A program made the translations under genes and the position numbers. 5,388 nt of DNA from an uncultured Flammeovirgaceae bacterium (GTDB taxonomy: Bacteria; Bacteroidota; Bacteroidia; Cytophagales; Cyclobacteriaceae), in contig CAMPJM010000319.1 of assembly GCA_946886805.1 (NCBI GenBank), positions 1-5,388 on the forward strand, in the 5' to 3' direction. The notes beneath the pieces are model-generated. The model had not been told where the DNA came from. It ran no database searches and saw nothing but the letters and a program-made list of their open reading frames with translations. How positions within the stretch are numbered: position 1 is the stretch's first letter; each line of letters starts with the position of its first letter. This document shows, piece by piece, positions 1-5,388 of the stretch.

Positions 1-981
1 AAGTTAAATAACCTGTTATTATTTGATGTAAATGGAAATTTTCTATCTAAAATCGCTGCTGTGGGTAAGGGGCCTGGTGAATATCTAACTATTGATGGGT
101 TTACTTTTTGCAGGGACAGCAATCTGATAGCTGTGAATTCAAGACACCAGCATAAAATTAACTTGTATGATTATAATGGTAGATACATTAAAAATTTCTC
201 TACAGGTTTTCAAACCAATGATCTTTACGGATTTAAGAACTCTCTTTTATCAGTCAACAATGTTGGGTTCAGACGATATTCTGATTTTTATAATATAACT
301 CTTTTTTCCAAAAATGGTGAAAAACAAAGCCAAGTCCTCAAAAGAGCGGGTGAAGAAGAGTTGTTTAATATAGAGCAACAAAAAACAAAAAAGGCGATGA
401 TTTATTGGACATATTATCCAGATGCCAGGAGATACTATCATTTAAAAAATATTCCATATTTCTGGGAATATGGGAGGTATAATTCTCGGGATACCATTTG
501 GAGAATAACTAATAACCTAGAATTAGTACCTAGTTTTGTATTTCAGTTTGAGGGAGAAAAACCACCTTTAGCCTCATATTATACAAAAAATAGGCATCTT
601 CCTGAAGAAATGAAAGAGGAAATTGTGGATGTAAAAGATTTCATAGACACCGAGGAATATATGTTTATCGAAACCTTCAAATTTCCAAAATTACATCGGG
701 TATTAAGAAACAAGGAACAGAATAACAATATTCCAATACCCTATCAAGGTTTCCATAATGATCTTGACGGAGGGCTTCCCTTTTGGCCAGACGGATTTAT
801 TTCCGATAATAAAATATTTAAACTTCTGGAGGTACATAAGATTAAAAAATTTTTAAAACAAAATCCTAATAGCTTTGACGAGAATACCAACATTGCCGAC
901 AAGGAACATTTTTTAACCATGATGAAGGATGCCGAACTAACAAATAATCCAATTTTGATGGTTATACGCTTAAAGAATTAA
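1..981 (+). CDS. Six-bladed beta-propeller protein, 3' part (start outside window)
   Basis: The frame is open from base 1 to a TAA at 979-981, giving 326 residues with the N-terminus missing. The GTG at 61 lies inside the coding frame and is not the true start. Near the beginning the protein reads FDVNGNFLSKIAAVGKGPGEY; the G-K-G-P-G-E-Y stretch (bases 64-84) is a hallmark blade motif of the Bacteroidota six-bladed beta-propeller family (the DUF4934/DUF5128/BF3164-like group). Further support is NDLDGGLPFWPDGFISDNK (about bases 757-813) and the ending NPILMVIRLKN, both of which resemble the usual C-terminal blade of this family. Full-length members are usually around 380-400 residues with a lipoprotein signal, so roughly 50-70 residues are probably missing, including any signal peptide. 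Members are thought to be exported and their biochemical role is largely unknown. No frameshift is seen. Family assignment is confident; function is not. Confidence 0.85.
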   Translation, partial: KLNNLLLFDVNGNFLSKIAAVGKGPGEYLTIDGFTFCRDSNLIAVNSRHQHKINLYDYNGRYIKNFSTGFQTNDLYGFKNSLLSVNNVGFRRYSDFYNITLFSKNGEKQSQVLKRAGEEELFNIEQQKTKKAMIYWTYYPDARRYYHLKNIPYFWEYGRYNSRDTIWRITNNLELVPSFVFQFEGEKPPLASYYTKNRHLPEEMKEEIVDVKDFIDTEEYMFIETFKFPKLHRVLRNKEQNNNIPIPYQGFHNDLDGGLPFWPDGFISDNKIFKLLEVHKIKKFLKQNPNSFDENTNIADKEHFLTMMKDAELTNNPILMVIRLKN

Positions 982-1200
982 TAGTGCTTTGTTAACCAGG
1001 AATAAGTTGCCTACAAGAGATACCTAGCAATCAGTTTTAAATATATAAAAACAGAAAGAAGCCCAGAGACAAGTATTATATAACAACCATTGCCGTTACT
1101 TACCAGCTTTCATGGAAAAATAAAATCGGAAAACGAAATTATTTCCCATTTAGAAGTTTTTAAAAATGAAAAAAGTTTCGGGTTAGGTTTTGAAAAGTAG
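982..1200. other. Intergenic stretch with no recognisable gene
   Basis: This stretch follows the propeller stop codon. It is AT-rich and all frames are broken into short pieces. The longest pieces are about 20-35 codons, for example one ending at the TAG at 1198-1200, and none has a recognisable motif or a credible start with a ribosome binding site. No strong hairpin that would act as a terminator was seen after 981. It may contain decayed gene remnants, but I cannot identify any. Confidence 0.5.
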
Positions 1201-1355
1201 TCGAATCATCAATTCCTCATATTTTCCACTCAATGGAGCTGTAGGCCATTACCGCACCGAAATTGCCGGTGACATGCCTTACAGACCTTACAGACTCCAT
1301 GGTGCTGGTGATGCCTACCCTCTTTCTGGCCATACTGCCCCCCTAAAGATTTGGG
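1201..1355 (-). mobile_element. Putative non-coding right end of an IS21-family element
   Basis: This stretch lies directly beyond the stop codon of the minus-strand IstB remnant, where an IS21-family element has its non-coding terminal region with several short degenerate repeats. It is more GC-rich than its surroundings and contains short repeated words. CTTACAGAC occurs twice in tandem (1278-1286 and 1287-1295), and two similar words, GGTGACATGCC and GGTGATGCC, flank that pair. The plus-strand frame open here (1190-1372) has no recognisable protein motif and is probably a by-product of this composition. The outer boundary is not certain: I could not identify a TG/CA terminus or a target-site duplication. 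The assignment rests on position relative to istB and on the repeat texture, so it is an inference. Confidence 0.4.
1278..1295. repeat. 9-bp tandem duplication CTTACAGAC x2
   Basis: Two perfect adjacent copies of CTTACAGAC lie in the putative IS21 end region. They may be part of the short repeats that IS21-family ends carry for transposase binding, or a chance slippage duplication. Confidence 0.5.
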
Positions 1356-1564
1356 TCAAGGAGATAATCTAATAACAATATTCCAGTTTTTTCTAAGACT
1401 TTCTCCTTTGAGTTCTATTCTATGGGAGGTGTATACCAGCCGGTCTAAAATAGCATCGGTGATTATAGCCTCTCCAATGATTCCGTACCAGCTCCATACA
1501 GGAAGCTGACTTCCGATAATGTAGAGGATTTCCCATGCATGTCTTCTAGAATCTCCATCACGTG
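1356..1564 (-). pseudogene. istB: IstB-like ATPase (IS21 family), C-terminal remnant, frameshifted
   Basis: Read on the minus strand, this is the last quarter of the IS21 helper ATPase IstB. From 1558 downward it gives MEILEDMHGKSST, which matches the IstB stretch (L)LEILEDRxGRKST. After a frame change near 1520 it continues IIGSQLPVWSWYGIIGEA, then ITDAILDRLVY and HRIELKGESLRKN, ending in TGA at 1358-1356. SQLPV, DAILDRL and RIELKGES are the diagnostic C-terminal motifs of IstB. Restoring one A around 1520 would rejoin ST to IIGSQLPV, so one base appears to have been lost. The protein lacks the Walker A and B region and everything upstream; a complete IstB is about 240-260 residues and only about 70 remain. 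IstB normally works with the IstA transposase as a DNA-bending AAA+ regulator. This copy cannot function. It ends exactly where a second, oppositely oriented istB tail begins. Confidence 0.85.
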
Positions 1565-1718
1565 GCTATTTCAGACATGGTTTGATTCAAAGAACCTACC
1601 ATCGCTGATGCCGTTTTGGATAGAATAACCAATGGTTCTTACAAGATAGAAATTGCAGGGAGAATCGATGAGGAAAAACAGAACAGTTATGAAGAAATCC
1701 CAGAATAAAGTGTTCTAA
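1562..1718 (+). pseudogene. istB: Second IstB-like ATPase C-terminal remnant, plus strand, frameshifted
   Basis: Three plus-strand frames together read as an IstB C-terminus. VAISD (from 1562) leads into WFD (1578-1586), then KEPTIADAVLDRITNG and SYKIEIA (1589-1657), then GESMRKNRTVMKKSQNKVF and a TAA at 1716-1718. EPTIADAVLDRIT and GESMRK are typical IstB motifs. The reading frame changes at about 1577, 1587 and 1658, so at least three small indels have accumulated. All N-terminal and ATP-binding parts are absent. The wording differs clearly from the minus-strand remnant next door (IADAVLDRITNGSYKIEIA against ITDAILDRLVYTSHRIELK), so the two probably came from different IS21-family elements rather than from one copy that inverted. 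It is non-functional. Confidence 0.82.
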
Positions 1719-1737
1719 AAAGAAAAACCAGGATTTT

Positions 1738-2025
1738 TTGGTTGGTTTTGGTGCTATCGGTATAGGACTTATTGAATTTCATGGGCCGGACTGGAACGGA
1801 CAGGTCTTTTCAGAAAACAATAGTTCAGATGCCTTTAATCATCCAAATAATTACTGTATGTCCCTACAGTTCAGCAATTTTATACTAAATTTGACGATAG
1901 AGGATCCCCTGGCCATAAATGCGGATTCCCTGGGTACTAGCCCCAGAGGAATTGAAACACCAGATAAAGTTCAATTTACAGATCCTTCTAAGAAAGGGAG
2001 AGGTGGATACTTAGTTTCTACCTAA
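1738..2025 (+). pseudogene. Unrecognised open frame, possible 3' remnant of an interrupted gene
   Basis: A 95-codon frame runs from a TTG at 1738 to the TAA at 2023-2025; the frame is actually open from 1693, overlapping the end of the istB remnant in another frame. There is no ATG at the start, and the first residues (MVGFGAIGIGLIEFHG) are not a convincing signal peptide. The rest is rich in N, S, D and P (for example GPDWNGQVFSENNSSD and SLGTSPRGIETPDK) and ends KKGRGGYLVST. I do not recognise the family. Because it begins right after the istB stop codon, where the IS21 end would lie, the simplest reading is the 3' end of a host gene whose 5' part was lost to the insertion. It could also be a chance frame. 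It ends 30 bases before the transglutaminase-like gene, in the same direction, so the parent gene may once have been co-transcribed with it. Confidence 0.3.
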
Positions 2026-2055
2026 TTAACATTTTTACACCAAATTAAGATTCCA

Positions 2056-4095
2056 ATGCGAATATCATCTTCCTTCACTATTCTTACTCTACTCATTATA
2101 AGCTTCTTGTGGTCTTGCAGTTCCAGAAACTATGATTCAGAATTAAAAAACGCCATTTCTTTGGCAGGAAAAAATAAAAAGGAAATCCGCAGAGTCCTTG
2201 ATCACTATGAAGGAGATTCTCTTAAATATCTGGCTGCGCGGTATTTGATAATCGACATGGTGCAGAATAAAAGTCTTTCTTATCAAAATGAGCAATATGA
2301 AAAATTTACTTCAAAAGTTTATGATTCGGTAGCCAAACTAGAAATCGATATATTCTCTTCTAAGAATGACACCATCAATAAGATGCTGAGAGCCAGGATG
2401 TTTGAGGATATCTGGACTCATTACAGCACTGAATTTGATCCTCCCAACCTTCACCGATTTAGCTATATTCCTGATATCAGAAACATCAAAGCTGATTTTT
2501 TAATTGAAAATATCGACTATGCTTTCAAGGCCTGGGAATTACCATGGTCAAAAGAATATAATTTTGATGAATTTTGTCAGTTCATTTTACCATACAGATA
2601 TGCTGATGAATCCCTTACGTCCTGGCGTAAAAGCTATTGGGACAAATTTGGATATGTTATAGATTCTTTAAAAACAGAAACAGATCCTGTTCAGGTTGCA
2701 ATCTTTATTAATGAGCAGTTGAAAAAAGACTTTTGGGGAAGTGAGATGCTTAAAGGTTTTTCAAGAGGCGGGATAAAACCACTCAATCTATTAAAGAGCA
2801 ATATACCAGGAAATTGTGAAGATCAGACTGGGATAGGATATTCTGCAATGCGTGCCTTTGGGATTGCAACTTCAGAAGTAATTGTACCAAATTGGGGCAA
2901 CCGGGGAAAGATGGGACACACTTTCAGCGTTGTTCTGGATCCAAAGGAAAATCAATGGATTGATTTTCATGCAGGAGATATAAATCCGCTTTCGAATGAA
3001 ACAACCAACATGCCTAAAGCTTTTTTACTGGATGCCATTCCGACAGGCAGTGATGAAAACTTCTTAAAGTTTTACGAGAATCTTACAGACCTGACTTCTG
3101 AATTTACCACCACTGTTGATATTCAAGTAGCTGTTGGTCATTTGGGTAAAATTCCGAAGTTCGCATATCTGTGCATTTTTGATGGTGAAAAGTGGGATCC
3201 GATTGCTTCAAAAAGAATAGAGAATAAAGAAATCACTTTTAGAGAGGTCGGAGTTAATAAGGTCTATCTTCCGGTCCTTCTAGAAGGAAAAGAAATAATT
3301 CCTCTTTCCTCTCCCATCCTCGTGGATTCTTTAAAAAACATTACTTCGCTTGAACCGGATACTTCACATTTCTTTTTAGCAACACTTCTTAGAAAATTCA
3401 CCCTAAATAAGCATACTGTTGAAAATAGATCCCACGATTTAAAAGGAGGAAAATTCCAGGTAGCTTCCAAAAGTGACTTTTCTGATGCAAAGACCATTTA
3501 CACTGTACCTGAATTTGCTTCATATATTCCGATTCAGATAGATGTTCCAGAATCTGCAGGAAATTATGTTCGGTTTGTCTTCCCTAATGTTGAAAAAGTT
3601 ACAAAAGACGGTCCTTCTTGGTTGGCTTTTTATCAGGAAAAAAATGGATTTCATCATATTTTAAAAGGAGATTATATCTCTTCTGAAAAAATATCTCGGA
3701 AAAACATGGACGCAATTTTTGATGAGGATTTGCTTTCCTACGTCAGTCTGGTACCAACAGACATAGACTTACCGCAAGATTTTTGGAACCATATTCCATT
3801 CAGAGGTAGTACTGATTCTCTCTGGGTAGGGATGAGACTGGAGGAAACAGCTACAATCTCGAAGATAGGTTATTGTCCTAGAAATGATAAAAATAATATC
3901 TATCCTGGATTGGAGTATGAACTTTTTTATTGGGATAAAAAATGGAACTCTTTGGGGAAAAAAATTGCTACGGATTATGAATTAACTTTCGACAGCATTC
4001 CTTCCAAAAGTTTACTGTTGTTAAAATGCCACAGCGAAGGAAAAGAAGAAAGAATATTTACATTGGACAATGAAGGACAACAGGTTTGGTGGTAA
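2056..4095 (+). CDS. Transglutaminase-like lipoprotein with C-terminal beta-sandwich
   Basis: This complete 679-residue gene starts at ATG 2056 and stops with TAA 4093-4095. The start is supported by an immediate lipoprotein signal peptide: a short basic N-terminus, a hydrophobic core TILTLLIISFLW, and a lipobox LWSC with Cys21 as the lipidated residue. The mature protein is therefore expected to be membrane-anchored outside the cytoplasm. The upstream region is AT-rich with no clear Shine-Dalgarno site, as is usual in Bacteroidota. The N-terminal part (about 30-230) includes GDSLKYLAARYLIIDM, typical of these proteins. A transglutaminase-like core follows: Cys254 in GNCEDQ, His288 in MGHTFSVV, and an Asp after the WID tryptophan (Asp303 most likely, Asp308 possible). 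All three catalytic positions are therefore present. The middle (about 340-560) is beta-rich and unassigned. The C-terminus (about 570-679) resembles the sandwich domain of homologous Bacteroides proteins, with PGLEYELFYWDKKWNSLGKK, KEERIFT and a terminal WW. Members may cleave or cross-link peptide or protein amides, but the substrate is unknown. The frame is intact, in contrast to the decayed DNA on both sides. Confidence 0.88.
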   Translation: MRISSSFTILTLLIISFLWSCSSRNYDSELKNAISLAGKNKKEIRRVLDHYEGDSLKYLAARYLIIDMVQNKSLSYQNEQYEKFTSKVYDSVAKLEIDIFSSKNDTINKMLRARMFEDIWTHYSTEFDPPNLHRFSYIPDIRNIKADFLIENIDYAFKAWELPWSKEYNFDEFCQFILPYRYADESLTSWRKSYWDKFGYVIDSLKTETDPVQVAIFINEQLKKDFWGSEMLKGFSRGGIKPLNLLKSNIPGNCEDQTGIGYSAMRAFGIATSEVIVPNWGNRGKMGHTFSVVLDPKENQWIDFHAGDINPLSNETTNMPKAFLLDAIPTGSDENFLKFYENLTDLTSEFTTTVDIQVAVGHLGKIPKFAYLCIFDGEKWDPIASKRIENKEITFREVGVNKVYLPVLLEGKEIIPLSSPILVDSLKNITSLEPDTSHFFLATLLRKFTLNKHTVENRSHDLKGGKFQVASKSDFSDAKTIYTVPEFASYIPIQIDVPESAGNYVRFVFPNVEKVTKDGPSWLAFYQEKNGFHHILKGDYISSEKISRKNMDAIFDEDLLSYVSLVPTDIDLPQDFWNHIPFRGSTDSLWVGMRLEETATISKIGYCPRNDKNNIYPGLEYELFYWDKKWNSLGKKIATDYELTFDSIPSKSLLLLKCHSEGKEERIFTLDNEGQQVWW

Positions 4096-4501
4096 CTTCC
4101 TAATTCAGGTAGCAGATTTGAACTTTCTTACCTCCGTTTCTTCAAGTCTAAGGTTTACGGCACAAATTAGACCGAAATATGAAGAACCAGCAAACTGAAG
4201 CAAGTGTACCCCTTGTCGACCAAAAAACCATACTGGATCAGATAAGGACTTTCATCACCAGTTTATTTCTTTCTGGGCTCCCATTAATGCGTTCTAGTAT
4301 TCGGTCGTAATTTAATTACTTTTAGCCTCTAAAATTTATTTAAAAACCGCAGTTTTTCATCTGTAAAAGCCCATCCGCAAAAACCTGGTTCTCCTCATAT
4401 TCAACAGATTTCTGAGGGTTGGTCTAGGATATGTTCTTTAATGAATCGTTATTATTGTCCAGAATGTAAATTCTTGAATTGTTCAGTTTTTAAGCAGCCT
4501 G
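4096..4501. other. Intergenic region without a convincing gene
   Basis: These roughly 400 bases follow the lipoprotein gene. A 43-codon plus-strand frame at 4179-4310 starts MKNQQTEASVPLVDQKTILDQ but has no recognisable family, and its tail looks non-coding. Another frame open from about 4330 to 4558 encodes a CPECKFLNC cysteine cluster (about 4456-4482), but it lacks a supported start and runs into the istA remnant in a different frame. A small inverted repeat, AAAAAC/GTTTTT with a CGCA loop (4342-4357), is too AT-rich to call a terminator. The region is best described as decayed, possibly containing the worn 5' portion of the istA remnant near its right edge. Confidence 0.5.
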
Positions 4502-5006
4502 TTGAAAACTTCAAGATACTACAGCGTGCCTTACAAGACCATTGTGAAGATCATTAGCAAAGGTGCTCTTATAGCCACGCACCTAAGGAATCCGAGGAAA
4601 AGAGGCTATACCACCCCGAAAGGAACACCTGTGTTCCCATCACCAGTATTACAAAGAAAGAAGCCCCACCTGTTATCTTCAACGAGGGTATACCCACTCT
4701 GGGACGCTTTATGAATATACAGAGCCTTTGTTCAAGCAGGATAAATATTCTGAACAGTTGTACAAGACCTGTGATGGTATATTAAATCTGGCCCGCAAGA
4801 CCAAGCTTGAGACCTTTACCAAGGCCTGCATCATCACCTTAGAAAATCAGAATTATTCCTATCGATTCTTAAAACAGGTGCTTGACAAAATGACGGGAAC
4901 ACGGGAAGAATCTATAATTAATCCACTGTCCGCTCACACCTGCAATTCCGGTGAATGGGGACGGGTGTTCGGTTTCATAACGAACATCTTTCTTCGAAAA
5001 ATCTAG
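4502..5006 (+). pseudogene. istA: IstA transposase (IS21 family), C-terminal remnant, frameshifted and internally deleted
   Basis: Two plus-strand frames join to give the end of an IS21 transposase. The first (4514-4622) reads RYYSVPYKTIVKIISKGALIATHLRNPRKRGYTTPK, matching the IstA pattern (N/R)YYSVPY...IATHxRN...YTT. About 15-25 residues expected between SVPY and the IATH strand are missing, so a small deletion is likely. After one extra base near 4622 the frame changes to EHLCSHHQYYKERSP (from 4623), and it continues through PLFKQDKYSEQLYKTCDGILNLARK and NYSYRFLKQVLDKMTG to PLSAH at about 4941. HLxSxHQ, the Y-x-E-Q-x-Y-K-(S/T)-C-x-G-I-L motif and the final KMTG...PLxxH segment are characteristic of the IstA C-terminus. 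The natural protein end is probably near 4960, where a degraded NIRGKEYY-like motif would lie; the frame itself stops at TAG 5004-5006. The N-terminal helix-turn-helix and DDE catalytic core are absent, and no istB follows. It cannot transpose. Confidence 0.85.
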
Positions 5007-5388
5007 GGTAAATCTATAAAAATATTATTGGTGTTCTGGAAATAAAGTACCAAGCCTAGTACATCTACCGAGGAGGGGGAAAACGGTTGTAATTCCAGTT
5101 GTTCCATCTATGGTGTCATTTTTCCCCCAACTTTAGAAGAATGATTAAATGAAGATGATGAAAGATAATATCACAGATATTTATGGAAGCGATAAACGGT
5201 CTTCCTTATCCCGTTTCGGAAGCAACTTAAACTGAATGTTATTCTAAAAGTGTGAGATATCGAACAACACTTTTCCGAATTTTAGGAGGCATACAATATC
5301 TATCGCTCGGCGAAAATTTCAAGAACCAAAAAATGCAAGTTCAATTTCTTCCCATTGTTTGAAAATAATCCCATTAAGAACCCAAAAA
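5007..5388. other. Region with no recognisable gene to the window end
   Basis: All six frames are broken into short pieces. A 28-codon frame starting at ATG 5149 (MKMMKDNITDIYGSDK) and short minus-strand frames have no recognisable motif. The expected istB partner of the upstream istA remnant is not present: I see no Walker A motif (GxxGxGKT/S) in any frame. The only structure noticed is the inverted repeat at 5075-5128. The last 150 bases are AT-rich and may be the worn edge of another gene, but this cannot be supported. Confidence 0.5.
5075..5128. repeat. 9-bp perfect inverted repeat GGGGGAAAA / TTTTCCCCC
   Basis: GGGGGAAAA at 5075-5083 is the exact reverse complement of TTTTCCCCC at 5120-5128, separated by 36 bases. 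The loop contains the related words GTTGTAATTCC and GTTGTTCC. It lies about 100 bases beyond the istA remnant, so it may be a decayed end of an IS21-family element, which often has repeated G- or C-rich words. A folded RNA structure is also possible, but the long loop and absence of a following T-run argue against a standard terminator. Confidence 0.4.

Noticed and set aside
250..441. 63-codon minus-strand open frame within the propeller gene
   Set aside because: It lies fully antisense to a well-supported coding region and has no recognisable motif or ribosome binding site.
1190..1372. 60-codon plus-strand open frame with repeated PYRPYRLHGAG-like residues
   Set aside because: It overlaps the putative IS21 end and the 3' end of the minus-strand istB remnant. 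The residue repetition comes from the 9-bp tandem duplication, and there is no coding support.
2026..2055. Possible promoter between the orphan frame and the lipoprotein gene
   Set aside because: The 30 bases are AT-rich but contain no TAnnTTTG-type Bacteroidota -7 element, so no promoter could be supported.
3264..3497. 77-codon minus-strand open frame within the lipoprotein gene
   Set aside because: It is antisense to the intact transglutaminase-like gene and has no family resemblance.
4107..4133. AGGTA/TACCT inverted repeat just after the lipoprotein stop codon
   Set aside because: It is a five-base stem with a 17-base loop and no T-run, too weak to call a terminator.
4179..4310. 43-codon plus-strand frame starting MKNQQTEASVPLVDQK
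   Set aside because: It starts with ATG, but it is short, has no recognisable family, no clear ribosome binding site and a low-information tail. It is not enough to call a gene.
4342..4357. AAAAAC/GTTTTT inverted repeat as a possible terminator
   Set aside because: The stem is six pairs with only one G-C pair, is about 250 bases from the gene end, and is expected by chance in such AT-rich DNA.
4330..4558. Open frame with a CPECKFLNC cysteine cluster, suggesting a zinc ribbon
   Set aside because: There is no supported start, only three clustered cysteines and no second metal-binding pair, and the frame runs out of phase into the istA remnant.

Overview
The window looks like chromosomal DNA of a Bacteroidota species, probably outside the gut Bacteroides but related in gene content. 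It is AT-rich. It carries two exported-protein families typical of that phylum: a six-bladed beta-propeller protein with a GKGPGEY motif, and a transglutaminase-like lipoprotein with a conserved C-terminal beta-sandwich. Ribosome binding sites are weak and AT-rich, which also fits. Genus assignment is not possible from this window.

Layout. Positions 1-981 (+) hold the 3' part of a six-bladed beta-propeller gene whose start lies outside the window. Positions 982-1200 show no gene. From about 1200 to 1718 lies a decayed mobile-element mosaic: a putative IS21 end, an IstB C-terminal remnant on the minus strand (1356-1564), and a second, different IstB C-terminal remnant on the plus strand (1562-1718). 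The two istB tails meet back to back at a CACGTG palindrome. Both are frameshifted. Positions 1738-2025 (+) hold an unrecognised open frame, perhaps the 3' remnant of a gene cut by the insertion element. Positions 2056-4095 (+) hold the only complete gene, a 679-residue transglutaminase-like lipoprotein. Positions 4096-4500 show no convincing gene. Positions 4502-5006 (+) hold a frameshifted, internally deleted IstA C-terminal remnant. Positions 5007-5388 show no gene but contain a perfect 9-bp inverted repeat.

How it fits together. The intact lipoprotein gene sits on an island of about 2 kb bounded on both sides by dead IS21-family debris. An istB tail lies upstream and an istA tail downstream, in the same orientation. 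This suggests past insertions and deletions around the gene, but no working transposon remains. The beta-propeller and the transglutaminase-like protein are both expected outside the cytoplasm, but more than 1 kb of debris separates them, so they are probably not one transcript today. No RNA gene, CRISPR array, or clear promoter or terminator was recognised. I did not find convincing evidence of a new biological system; the most interesting content is the rearrangement history and the uncharacterised transglutaminase-like protein.
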